A stretch of 17,460 bases of DNA from MWBF01 sp040772005 (GCA_040772005.1 JAXGYZ010000019.1:1-17460), one strand, 5' to 3'. Counted from the first letter of the stretch, positions 1 to 6,886 are shown. Notes: generated by a model from the sequence alone, not told the origin. Numbers and translations: made by a program.

Positions 1-8
1 ACGGGCCC

Positions 9-464
9 TTAGCCGCCCACAACTCTGCCGACTTCCGCGCCCCAGGCCTGCGCGCGAGCCAGCTCACCATCGGCCAAGGGGCCTTCCCGGTCTACCACAA
101 AGAAGCCATCCGGTTGGCCGACCAGTTGACCGCCCAACTTGCGGAGCCGGCGAGCCAGCAGCGGCGCAGCCCAGCGCGCGAAAAAGACCCAGCGAGGCAG
201 GTGCATGCGGGTATCGAAGGCGGCTACCCGCTTGCCCACGAGCGCCTGTGCGGGCAGGCCGTCCAGCCAGGCCCGCACGGGCGGCAGCGCGTTGAACGCG
301 ACCGTGGGCGAGCCGAGCACAAGCAGGTCCGTTCCCTGCACATCCGCGGCCGTCGCTTGTTTGACGTGCAGAACGCGCGCGTCCCGGCCAATGCCATCGG
401 CAATGGCTTGGGCAACCTTCTCAGTGTTCCCGTACGTGGAGTCGTAGATGACCAGTGCTTTCAT
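9..464 (-). CDS. Small flavodoxin-family protein
   Basis: A 151-residue protein with the flavodoxin fold signature: an N-terminal beta strand running into the FMN phosphate-binding loop DSTYGNTEKVA (about residues 8-18), then LVLGSPTV (about 48-55), the second FMN loop region. Length is typical of short-chain flavodoxins. The role inferred from the family is cytosolic low-potential electron transfer with bound FMN; the partner is unknown. The ATG at 464 is supported by GGAG five bases upstream. A very good sigma-A type promoter lies at 539-567, with a 28-bp palindrome farther upstream. The neighbour on the same strand is an FTR1-like iron permease, so a link to iron or redox stress is possible but inferred. 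It could instead be a flavodoxin-like quinone reductase or protoporphyrinogen oxidase relative. Confidence 0.85.
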   Translation of the reverse strand: MKALVIYDSTYGNTEKVAQAIADGIGRDARVLHVKQATAADVQGTDLLVLGSPTVAFNALPPVRAWLDGLPAQALVGKRVAAFDTRMHLPRWVFFARWAAPLLARRLRKLGGQLVGQPDGFFVVDREGPLADGELARAQAWGAEVGRVVGG

Positions 465-538
465 GTGTGCTCCGAGGCGCCGGGGTGAGTGAAAAGAGCG
501 AAGCGAGGAAGTTCAATGCCACCCCAATGCACGGGAGC

Positions 539-567
539 ATTATAGCGCACCAGGGTCGAGAAGACAA
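539..567 (-). promoter_or_regulatory. Promoter of the flavodoxin gene
   Basis: Read on the minus strand, TTGTCT (562-567), a 17-base spacer and a perfect TATAAT (539-544). The transcription start would fall near 532, giving a leader of about 68 bases before the ATG at 464. Spacing and hexamers match the bacterial housekeeping sigma consensus. Confidence 0.72.
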
Positions 568-593
568 GAGATTTGACACTGACCAACGCGACA

Positions 594-621
594 TGTCTGG
601 CATGTTGCAACACGCCAGACA
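594..621. promoter_or_regulatory. 28-bp palindrome upstream of the flavodoxin promoter
   Basis: Thirteen of 14 base pairs match across the centre at 607/608. The outer arms are TGTCTGGC and GCCAGACA, and the core is the perfect TGTTGCAACA. The centre lies about 75 bases upstream of the predicted flavodoxin transcription start, and 14 bases beyond the stop of the FTR1-like gene. It may be a dimeric regulator operator or an RNA hairpin ending the FTR1 transcript. No T-run follows, which argues against an ordinary intrinsic terminator. Confidence 0.55.
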
Positions 622-634
622 CATCGCGAACGGT

Positions 635-1213
635 CTATCCGCGGTCGTTGGCTTCCTGCGCGACCGGGGCCAGCTCACGGCGAGGGGTAACCCGGAAGAA
701 GCGACCCGGATGGCAGCGCATGAGGCCCACATACAGCACGCCCGCCAGGGCAATCGCAGCCGCCACGCCCGCTGCGGCCAGCGCCATGCCCGCAGGCCCG
801 ACCTGCGGCCCCGAGTTTGCCAGCCGCACGGCCAGTTCCAGGCTCTGCGGCAGGCCGGCAAGGAAGGCGGCGGCGACCATCAGCCACGCACCCGGCGCTT
901 CCGTCGCATCATCCGCAGACACGGCAGTCTTCCCGCCGCGACGCCGCATCCACAATACCAGGACTGTGGTTGCCAACAGTGCCAGTCCGCCGCTCACCAG
1001 TTGCAGGGTGACGAGGGCCTGCCCCTCTACCCCGGCATTGACTGCGGCCAGTCCGGTCGCGACCGAAACCCCGAACACCATCCCCGTTCCCAATCCATAC
1101 CACGCCAGTTGCGCCAGATGCGCATGGTCTAACCTTCGCACCGCCACCAGCAGCACGGCTATCAACACCGCGGCTTCGAGGGTCTCGCGAAAACCGGTTA
1201 TCAACGCTGCCAT
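635..1213 (-). CDS. FTR1-family iron permease-like protein, C-terminally short
   Basis: A 192-residue membrane protein. The first FTR1 iron-binding motif, REXXE, is present as FRETLE at about residues 8-13 in transmembrane helix 1. Further hydrophobic helices lie at about 33-56, 68-88, 107-128 and 140-162. The second motif, expected in helix 4, is replaced by LPQSLELA, so the second Arg-Glu pair is lost. After GRFFRVT (about 169-175), which resembles the segment before helix 6 of EfeU/FTR1 proteins, the protein ends in a hydrophilic tail; the usual family length is about 270-280 residues with seven helices. The start ATG has AAGGAG eight bases upstream. I did not find the missing helices in the next frame. 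It may be a decayed gene or a short divergent subfamily. Confidence 0.7.
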   Translation of the reverse strand: MAALITGFRETLEAAVLIAVLLVAVRRLDHAHLAQLAWYGLGTGMVFGVSVATGLAAVNAGVEGQALVTLQLVSGGLALLATTVLVLWMRRRGGKTAVSADDATEAPGAWLMVAAAFLAGLPQSLELAVRLANSGPQVGPAGMALAAAGVAAAIALAGVLYVGLMRCHPGRFFRVTPRRELAPVAQEANDRG

Positions 1214-1266
1214 AAAATCAGCTCCTTGTGATGCAATCGACGCGGCATTCGCCGGTCACTTTGCAC

Positions 1267-1309
1267 AGAATATCACAAAGAGCTAAGACATTATGTGATT
1301 TATATCACG
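1267..1309 (-). promoter_or_regulatory. CRP/FNR-type operator and promoter of the FTR1-like gene
   Basis: TGTGA-N6-TCACG lies at 1294-1309, with a perfect GTGAT-TTAT-ATCAC core, close to the CRP consensus TGTGA-N6-TCACA. On the minus strand a TGA-TATTCT extended -10 candidate lies at 1267-1272. The predicted start at about 1260 puts the operator centre at -41.5, the class II activator position. A further half-site, ATCACA, is at 1272-1277. No good -35 hexamer is seen, which fits an activator-dependent promoter. Confidence 0.6.
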
Positions 1310-1322
1310 TTCTGGGGCTGAA

Positions 1323-1985
1323 TCACAGGTTGAGTTCGAGCAGTTCTCCGGTCATGGCATAGATGGCGCGTTCTGCAATGTTGGTGCCGCGATCGGCCAC
1401 CCGCTCGATCTCATGGCCGACCTGAATCAGGTAGGTGCCGGGACCGATGGCGCGCGGGTTCTCCAGCATGTAGCTCAGGGTGACGTTGAAGAGCTGCTTA
1501 TAGCGTGCATCCACCTGATCATCGGCCAGGCAGACGTTCTTCGCCAGCGCCAGGTCGCGGCGGGCATAGGCATTGAGTGCCCGGTCCACCATCTCCCGCG
1601 CCAGCTCCCCCATTTCGGAGATATCGGTCAGCGGGATCGGCCGCGGCTCGTGCGCCAGGCGGCGGCAGAAATGCGCAATGCGCTTGCCATGATCCCCGAT
1701 GCGCTCCAGCTCGTTGGAGATGGTCAACGCGGCGACGATGCTGCGCATATCGCCCGCCACGGGCTGTTCCATTGCCAGCAGCGCGTAGCACTGTCGCTCG
1801 ATGCGGAAGCGCAGGTCGTTGATCGTCAGGTCTCCCGCAATGACCTGATTGGCTCCGTCCTGGTCATCGTTACAGAACGCCTTCAGGCTTGCAGCGAACG
1901 CCTGCATCGCCCGTCCGCCCATGTCGAGTACGCTCTCGTTGAGCTTGACCAGTTCACGATCTAAATGTGTCCGAATCAGCGCCAT
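1323..1985 (-). CDS. phoU: Phosphate transport system regulator PhoU
   Basis: A 220-residue all-helical protein built of two PhoU domains. Each carries the metal-binding pattern: NELERIGDHGKRIA in the first half and HEIERVADRGTNIAE in the second. PhoU is a peripheral cytoplasmic protein that couples PstB to the PhoR kinase and keeps the Pho response off when phosphate is plentiful. The start at 1985 is chosen over an in-frame ATG at 2009 because GGAGG stands seven bases upstream of it, and because it leaves a 25-base gap after pstB. It is last in the pst operon, as in the classical pstSCAB-phoU order. Confidence 0.95.
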   Translation of the reverse strand: MALIRTHLDRELVKLNESVLDMGGRAMQAFAASLKAFCNDDQDGANQVIAGDLTINDLRFRIERQCYALLAMEQPVAGDMRSIVAALTISNELERIGDHGKRIAHFCRRLAHEPRPIPLTDISEMGELAREMVDRALNAYARRDLALAKNVCLADDQVDARYKQLFNVTLSYMLENPRAIGPGTYLIQVGHEIERVADRGTNIAERAIYAMTGELLELNL

Positions 1986-2010
1986 CCTCGTGCCTCCACT
2001 ACGCCACATC

Positions 2011-2838
2011 TCATCCGAACCGGCCCGTGATGTAATCCTCGGTCAGCTTGTCCTTCGGGTTGGTGAAGAGCTCGCTCGTCGGGCCATACTCCACGAGATA
2101 ACCGGCGCGATCTTCGCCCATGTTGAAGAACGCCGTGAAGTCGGAGACGCGCGCAGCCTGCTGCATGTTGTGGGTCACGATGACGATGGTGTATTGCTGC
2201 GCCAGCTCGCGCATCAGGTCCTCGATCTTGAGCGTGGCGATCGGGTCGAGCGCGGAACACGGCTCATCCATCAGAATGATGTCGGGCCGGGTGGCAATCG
2301 CGCGGGCGATGCAGAGACGCTGCTGCTGGCCGCCGGAGAGGGAATAGCCGCTCTGCTTGAGCTTGTCCTTCACGTCGTCCCACAGCGCAGCGGCCCGCAG
2401 CGATCCTTCGACGAGTTCATCCATGTTGCCCCGGAAGCCGTTGATCTTCGCGCCCCAGGCAACATTTTCATAGATGCTTTTCGGGAAGGGATTGGGCTTC
2501 TGGAACACCATGCCGATGCGGCGCCGCACCTCCACGGCATCCACGTCGGCGGCATAGAGGTTCTTGCCGCGAAACTCGACCGTGCCCGCGACGCGCGCAG
2601 ATGGAATCAGGTCGTTCATGCGATTGAAGCACCGCAGGACCGTGCTCTTGCCACAGCCCGAAGGCCCGATCAGCGCCGTGATGCGCCGCGCTTGGATGTT
2701 GAGGCCCACGCTGCGCACCGCCTGGAACTTGCCGTAATAGACGTCCAGGTCTGCCACGCGCAGCGCGTACTGCGCTCCGGTATGCGTCGCCGTATGGGCA
2801 ACCGGACCGGCAAAAGGTGAAACGATTTCAGCAATCAT
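2011..2838 (-). CDS. pstB: Phosphate ABC transporter ATP-binding protein PstB
   Basis: About 275 residues, the normal length plus a short N-terminal extension. Visible motifs are Walker A GPSGCGKST (about 58-66), the Q-loop region MVFQKPNPFP, the ABC signature LSGGQQQR (about 167-174), Walker B IILMDEP, the D-loop SALD and the switch histidine in VTHN. The phrase QKPNPFPKSIYENV is typical of PstB. It energises import of inorganic phosphate through PstC/PstA on the cytoplasmic face. The ATG at 2838 is preferred to a TTG at 2844, because GGAG lies nine bases before the ATG but only three before the TTG. The pstA stop is just upstream, with a two-base gap, so the genes are translationally coupled. 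Confidence 0.96.
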   Translation of the reverse strand: MIAEIVSPFAGPVAHTATHTGAQYALRVADLDVYYGKFQAVRSVGLNIQARRITALIGPSGCGKSTVLRCFNRMNDLIPSARVAGTVEFRGKNLYAADVDAVEVRRRIGMVFQKPNPFPKSIYENVAWGAKINGFRGNMDELVEGSLRAAALWDDVKDKLKQSGYSLSGGQQQRLCIARAIATRPDIILMDEPCSALDPIATLKIEDLMRELAQQYTIVIVTHNMQQAARVSDFTAFFNMGEDRAGYLVEYGPTSELFTNPKDKLTEDYITGRFG

Positions 2839-2840
2839 GC

Positions 2841-4163
2841 TCAATAACTCCGCACATACTTGTTACGCAAGAAGATGGCCGTGGCATTCATCATCAGCAG
2901 CAGCACGAGCAGCACCAGGATAGCTGCCGCGGCGAGATGTTGGAACTCCGGCTGCGGCCGCGAGGTCCACTGGTAAATCTGGATCGGCAGGGTGGTGAAC
3001 TTCGCAAAGGGGCCGTCTGGGTCGACCACAATGAACGTAGATGCACCGACGACTATCAAGGGGGCCGTCTCGCCCAACGCGCGGGAGACCGCCAGAATGA
3101 CACCCGTCAGGATGCCCGGAATAGCATTCGGCAGCACATGATCCCTGATCGTCTGCCAGCGCGTCGCGCCCAGGCCGTAGCCGGCCTCACGCAGCGAATG
3201 CGGCACCGCGCGAATCGCTTCGCGCGCATTGATGATGATCAGCGGCAGAATCAGCAGGGCCAGCGTCAGCCCGGCGGAGAGCACCGTGCGCCCGTTTGCG
3301 GTGGTGGCGTCCACCACGCCGAAAGCCCGCCCCGAGGTCAAAGCCTCCAGCACGCGCACGAACACAGCCAGGCCCAACATGCCGTAGATGATGGAGGGCA
3401 CGCCCGCCAGATTGTTGATGTTCGTCTCGATGATCTGCGCCAGCTTGCTGTGCGAGCCGTACTCTTCCAGGTAGATGGCCGCGCCGACGCCAAGCGGCAC
3501 GGCAAACAAGGCGGCAATCAACACAACCCACAGGGAACCGAAAATCGCGGTGCGCACGCCGGCCAGCTCCGGCTTCGACGACTGGGGCGAGCCCAGGAAG
3601 TCCGCCGTCACCCAGCTACGGAAATCGAGCGTCGCGTTGGGGATGCTCTCGACCGCGGCGGCAATCTCGGCCCGGCTGAACAGCGATTCGACCAGCGTCC
3701 ATGTCTGCGCAATCTCCGGCCGGACCACTTCAGCAGTCAACAGCTCGGCCAGTTCATCCGCGGTGCGCCCGGCCAATGGCTGCTGCGCCTCCAACGCGCG
3801 AATGCGGCCCGCCGACAGTCTGGACTTCAGCACCGCCACCTGGTCAGCAGCGGGCAAAAGGGCAAAGTTCACTTCACCCCCCTGCACTGCGCCCTCCGGC
3901 GCGGGCCGGCCGTGAGCCGCATAAAACTCCTCGACCAGCGCGACCGGCTCGACCCGGTTGCGATAGGCCACATAACCGAACGAGTCATTGATAACGTTAT
4001 ACAACAGCGCAAACAGCGCGATGATCCCCACCACCGTCGCGGCGAGAAACAGGACTTGCCAGAGATGCGCCATCCGCTGCCGCCCGGTCACAAAGGACTG
4101 CAACTGCCGGCCCTCCGGGTAGTCCTGGCCGGTTCCGTCTTCGAGCCTGGAATTCATCATCAT
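2841..4163 (-). CDS. pstA: Phosphate ABC transporter permease PstA, with large periplasmic insertion
   Basis: 440 residues, against about 280-300 for a standard PstA. Helix 1 is at about 33-58. A hydrophilic stretch of about 140 residues follows (about 60-200) before the permease core resumes at about 203. The core has the cytoplasmic EAA loop SLREAGYGLGATRWQ (about 323-337) that docks on PstB, and ends near a final helix at 410-432. The inserted loop would face outward between helix 1 and helix 2, where it could meet PstS. Three ATG codons stand in a row at 4163, 4160 and 4157, so the exact start is uncertain; AGG lies a few bases upstream. The pstC stop is 16 bases upstream. Confidence 0.93.
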   Translation of the reverse strand: MMMNSRLEDGTGQDYPEGRQLQSFVTGRQRMAHLWQVLFLAATVVGIIALFALLYNVINDSFGYVAYRNRVEPVALVEEFYAAHGRPAPEGAVQGGEVNFALLPAADQVAVLKSRLSAGRIRALEAQQPLAGRTADELAELLTAEVVRPEIAQTWTLVESLFSRAEIAAAVESIPNATLDFRSWVTADFLGSPQSSKPELAGVRTAIFGSLWVVLIAALFAVPLGVGAAIYLEEYGSHSKLAQIIETNINNLAGVPSIIYGMLGLAVFVRVLEALTSGRAFGVVDATTANGRTVLSAGLTLALLILPLIIINAREAIRAVPHSLREAGYGLGATRWQTIRDHVLPNAIPGILTGVILAVSRALGETAPLIVVGASTFIVVDPDGPFAKFTTLPIQIYQWTSRPQPEFQHLAAAAILVLLVLLLMMNATAIFLRNKYVRSY

Positions 4164-4179
4164 CCGTACCTGCAGCCGC

Positions 4180-5166
4180 CTAATACTTCATGCGGTAGCG
4201 CCGCACGATCCACTGGCTGAAGATGTTCAATGCCAGCGTAATCACGAACAGCATCAGCGCGATGGCGAAGATGCTGGTGTAGTCAATCGACTCGTAGCTC
4301 AGGTCGCCGCCCGAGATGCGCACGATATGGCCGGTCATGGTCTCGCCTGCCTTGAACGGGTTGAACACCGCCAGCCCCTTGAGCGCCTCGCCCCAATTCG
4401 CGAAATTGCGCGGGCCCGAACCGGCCGCGATGGCAACCACCATGGTCTCACCCACCGCACGCGAGATCGCCACGATGAACGCCGCGCCCAGGCCCGACAA
4501 CGCCGCGGGCACCACGATGTTGACGGCGGTCTCCAGCCGGGTCGCGCCCAGGCCGTAGGCGGCCTCACGCAGGCTGCGCGGCACGCTGCTCAACGCATCC
4601 TCGCTCATCGACGCGACGAGCGGCAGAATCAGGATGCCGATGACCAGCCCGGCGGACGCCATATTGAACAGGTCTACCAGGTCCTTGCCCAGCACGTTAC
4701 GCAGGATCGGCGTCACAAAGTTGAGCGCGAAATAACCGTATACGACCGTCGGCACACCGGCCAACAATTCCAGGACGGGCTTGAGCACTTTCCGCGCGCG
4801 CGGGGTCGCATACTCGCTTAGATAGATCGCAATCGCCAGGCCCAGCGGCAGCGCCACCAGCATCCCGATCGTGCTGGTCAACAACGTGGCGAGCAGCAGC
4901 GGGAAGATACCGAACTGCCCGATCTTGGGCTGCCAGGCCGTGGTGGTGAAGAACTCGACGAGGCTGACCTGAGGGTCGCGGAAGAAGATCATGGCTTCTT
5001 CGAACAGGACGACCACGATGCCCAGCGTCGTCAGGATCGAGACCGCGCCACAGAACAGCAAGAACCCCTGGATGAGCATCTCACCGGGGCGCCGTTTCAA
5101 CCGCAAGTCCACCGGCGCTTCGGCCGGAGCGGCTGCTATGCGGGACTTAACCATCTCACCTTGCAT
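4180..5166 (-). CDS. pstC: Phosphate ABC transporter permease PstC
   Basis: About 328 residues with six predicted membrane helices. The first is just after a basic cytoplasmic tail (LKRRPGE), and the BPD permease core carries the EAA loop SLREAAYGLGATRLE that contacts PstB. IYLSEYATPRARKVLKP and LAGVPTVVYGYFAL are typical of PstC. It forms the transmembrane channel with PstA. The reading frame is open up to 5256, but that extension would translate a hairpin region and has no visible ribosome site. I therefore choose ATG 5166, preceded by a weak GAGAG; ATG 5154 is also possible. A 144-base spacer with strong hairpins separates it from pstS. Confidence 0.93.
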   Translation of the reverse strand: MQGEMVKSRIAAAPAEAPVDLRLKRRPGEMLIQGFLLFCGAVSILTTLGIVVVLFEEAMIFFRDPQVSLVEFFTTTAWQPKIGQFGIFPLLLATLLTSTIGMLVALPLGLAIAIYLSEYATPRARKVLKPVLELLAGVPTVVYGYFALNFVTPILRNVLGKDLVDLFNMASAGLVIGILILPLVASMSEDALSSVPRSLREAAYGLGATRLETAVNIVVPAALSGLGAAFIVAISRAVGETMVVAIAAGSGPRNFANWGEALKGLAVFNPFKAGETMTGHIVRISGGDLSYESIDYTSIFAIALMLFVITLALNIFSQWIVRRYRMKY

Positions 5167-5192
5167 AAGCTTCTCTCTGTCCCTGCTTCCGC

Positions 5193-5215
5193 CTGCGATG
5201 CAGGCTGCATCGCAG
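5193..5215 (-). other. Perfect hairpin before pstC
   Basis: CTGCGATGCA and TGCATCGCAG form a perfect 10-bp stem with a three-base loop (GGC). Looser complementarity of flanking CCGCC and GGCGG could lengthen it. It lies 27 bases upstream of the pstC ATG within the operon mRNA. No T-run follows, so a role in RNA processing, stability or attenuation is more likely than full termination. Confidence 0.6.
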
Positions 5216-5262
5216 ACGGAGGCGGGATCAGGTACAATCAGTACTCGATTCGTCAATAGCGT

Positions 5263-5294
5263 CGCTCTGGCCGGTTTCTGACCGTGCCAGAGCG
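5263..5294 (-). other. Hairpin after pstS
   Basis: CGCTCTGGC and GCCAGAGCG make nine pairs. CGGT/ACCG continue the stem inside with one bulged base, closing a TTCTG loop. It stands 17 bases beyond the pstS stop. Just before it in the transcript, AAAACC-TGATC-GGTTTT (5295-5310) forms a small extra hairpin. Stable structures after the binding-protein gene commonly raise its mRNA level over the permease genes; that role is inferred here. Confidence 0.6.
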
Positions 5295-5310
5295 AAAACC
5301 TGATCGGTTT

Positions 5311-6387
5311 TTACTTCGTCGCGTCCAGGAGCGCCTGCATCGAGGCTTCCATCGCATCGGCTGGGGCCGGGAAGTAGCCAACCTCGGTCGCCAGTTCGCT
5401 CGCATTCGTCAGGTAGAAGTTGATGAAGGCCGCCACCTGGGGCTTCTCAGCCATGATGTTTGCATCCGAGTAGATGAACAGCGGGCGAGCCAGCGGGTAC
5501 TCCCCTGCATCCACGGTCGCGGCGGTGGGCTCGACGCTCTCGACCTTCACGTCCAGCAGCTTGCCCTCGTTCTCCACGAAGTAGGCGAAGCCGAAGTAAC
5601 CGATGGCGTACTTGTCGCCCTCGACCCCCTGCACGAGGACATTGTCATCCTCTGACAGTTGCAGGTTGCCTGCGGCCAGGAGGGCTTCCTCGCCGTTCTC
5701 GAATGCTTCGTCCATGACGGCCTCGACAAAGTAGTCGAACGTACCGCTGTCGGTGCCAGGGCTGAACCGCTTGATCGGCTCGCTCGGCCACGCGGGATTC
5801 ACATCGCTCCAGTTGGTTGCGTCCTGCGAGAAGAGCTTTGCCAGCTCTTCCAGCGTCACGCCCTCGCTCAACCAATCATTTTCCGGGTTCACCACAATCG
5901 CCAGTGCATCGGTTGCAACCCGGAACTCGATGGGCGTGCGCTCGATCTTGGCGCAGTTCTCCACCTCGGAGTCCTTGATGGCACGGCTCGCATTCGCGAT
6001 ATCGGTCTCCCCGGTGTTGCAGAAGCGTTCGAACCCTGCGCCCGAACCAATCGAGTCAATCGTGATATTGCCGCCATAGCCTTCATCACGGAACCGTTCG
6101 GCAACCGCCTCGCTCAACGGGAACACCGTGGAGGAGCCGGCCGTGACGATGTCGCCAGTCACATCGAGGGGATTGACCTCGGGCAGGCCCCCCATCTCCG
6201 CGGGTGCGGCGGTCGGTTCAGCCGGCGCGGCAGTGGGTTCAGCCGGTGCGGCGGTGGGTTCAGCCGGCGTAGCGGTCGGTTCAGCAGCGGCAGCAGGAAC
6301 CGGGGTCGGCGCCGGTGTTGCCTGCGGGCCGCAGGCAACCGTCAGCAGTGCAACGACCATCAAGACGAGAAAGAACTTGAAGCGCAT
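5311..6387 (-). CDS. pstS: Phosphate-binding lipoprotein PstS
   Basis: About 358 residues. A signal peptide MRFKFFLVLMVVALLTVAC ends in the lipobox LTVAC, with the lipidated Cys at about 19. It is followed by a Pro/Ala/Thr linker of repeated AEPTAAP units (about 27-64), then the binding domain. Phosphate-contact segments are TAGSSTVFPLSE, SIGSGAGFERF, ANASRAIKDSE and FSPGTDSGTFDYF, all typical of the PstS/SphX family. It captures inorganic phosphate outside the membrane and delivers it to PstC/PstA. The ATG at 6387 is chosen over 6423 because it begins the signal peptide and follows AGGAG, though the spacing of ten bases is long. First gene of the operon, downstream of a candidate PHO box. 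Confidence 0.96.
   Translation of the reverse strand: MRFKFFLVLMVVALLTVACGPQATPAPTPVPAAAAEPTATPAEPTAAPAEPTAAPAEPTAAPAEMGGLPEVNPLDVTGDIVTAGSSTVFPLSEAVAERFRDEGYGGNITIDSIGSGAGFERFCNTGETDIANASRAIKDSEVENCAKIERTPIEFRVATDALAIVVNPENDWLSEGVTLEELAKLFSQDATNWSDVNPAWPSEPIKRFSPGTDSGTFDYFVEAVMDEAFENGEEALLAAGNLQLSEDDNVLVQGVEGDKYAIGYFGFAYFVENEGKLLDVKVESVEPTAATVDAGEYPLARPLFIYSDANIMAEKPQVAAFINFYLTNASELATEVGYFPAPADAMEASMQALLDATK
6205..6288. repeat. Four tandem 21-bp repeats in the PstS linker
   Basis: Units start at 6205, 6226, 6247 and 6268 and share a GCGGCGGTSGGTTCAGCCGG-like core. The last unit is the most diverged. Each unit encodes seven residues (AEPTAAP), so copy-number change alters linker length without breaking the frame. 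Confidence 0.85.
6317..6339. repeat. Perfect inverted repeat over the PstS lipobox codons
   Basis: GTTGCCTGCGG and CCGCAGGCAAC are exact reverse complements around a single central base, covering the Val-Ala-Cys-Gly-Pro-Gln-Ala codons. In RNA a stem of about nine pairs could form early in the pstS message. It may be a coincidence of GC-rich codon use. Confidence 0.5.
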
Positions 6388-6447
6388 GGATGCATCTCTC
6401 CTATAGATACTTTTGCTTTGCATACGCAGTTCAGGATGCCAGAGGTG

Positions 6448-6507
6448 GCTTAACCGATCATCAAGGTCGGGTTAAGCGGCCGCGAAGATCTGGTAAAGGT
6501 TTGTTAA
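6448..6507 (-). promoter_or_regulatory. Candidate PHO box array upstream of pstS
   Basis: On the minus strand, hexamers resembling TTAAcc recur with an 11-bp period. TTAACA (6502-6507) and TTACCA (6491-6496) form one pair. TTAACC (6470-6475), TTGATG (6459-6464) and TTAAGC (6448-6453) form a second group, and the two groups are 21 bases apart. Direct repeats with an 11-bp step are how PhoB/PhoP-class regulators bind. A candidate -10, TATGCA, is at 6419-6424. The array ends about 60 bases before the pstS start. Confidence 0.62.
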
Positions 6508-6613
6508 TAAGGGCGGCTTAAGCTGGATGACAGGTGAGGCCAAGGACGCAGCCGACTCAGGATGTTACACTGGCGGCAATTCGCAGGGAGAGCTGTATTG
6601 TGGAGGTAGGAAG

Positions 6614-6886
6614 ATGAAACTCGCGAGATTCAGTGCGCAGAGAGCGGTCGAAGTGGGACGTATCGACGTAGAAATCGTGGAACTGCTATCGCGCGTGCGC
6701 GGTGCCCTCGGCTGGGATGTAACCCCTCAGGGAGAGGTCAGCGTGTCCTACGATGAGCGGCGTGTGAGCGAGGGGACTTTGGCCCGCGCGCTCAAGGGCC
6801 TGGGGTTCGAGCCAGCGCCCGCGCCGGTGCCGGTGCGCGCACGCTACACTTACCCGATCAGGCCAGGTCGTAGGCCACGCAGGTAA
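6614..6886 (+). CDS. Small HMA-like domain protein lacking CxxC
   Basis: 90 residues. The order strand-helix-strand-strand-helix-strand can be read from GRIDVEIVELLSRVRGALG, GEVSVSYDERRVSEGTLARAL and KGLGFEP. The second half closely resembles the end of heavy-metal-associated domains (VxYDxxxVSxxxLxxALxxxGF). The metal-binding CxxC is absent, so metal transport should not be assumed; a ferredoxin-like fold is the safer reading. The tail is basic (RPGRRPRR). The ATG at 6614 follows GGAGG by seven bases and is preferred to an upstream ATG at 6527. It is divergent from pstS, sharing the regulatory gap, and its last 29 bases overlap the end of the convergent SDR gene. Confidence 0.6.
   Translation: MKLARFSAQRAVEVGRIDVEIVELLSRVRGALGWDVTPQGEVSVSYDERRVSEGTLARALKGLGFEPAPAPVPVRARYTYPIRPGRRPRR

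Noticed and set aside
635..700. Frameshift explaining the short FTR1 protein
   Set aside because: The adjacent frame past the stop was read and does not show hydrophobic helices or FTR1-like residues, so a simple frameshift is not supported.
455..1132. Long plus-strand open frames over the flavodoxin/FTR1 region
   Set aside because: They are antisense to genes with recognised families, show no protein family and have low-complexity composition typical of frames opened by high GC.
1849..4220. Large plus-strand open frames antisense to pstB and pstA (323 and 467 codons)
   Set aside because: They are exact shadows of well-conserved transporter genes. They are rich in Arg, His and Gln and have no motifs.
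5236..5262. Possible internal promoter TTGACG-N16-TACCTG between pstS and pstC
   Set aside because: The -10 matches poorly, the spacer is short, and the stretch sits within a set of hairpins. Not enough to call.
6527..6613. Longer N-terminus of the HMA-like protein from ATG 6527
   Set aside because: The extension has Gly/Cys-rich sequence unlike a domain, and the internal ATG at 6614 has a clear GGAGG.
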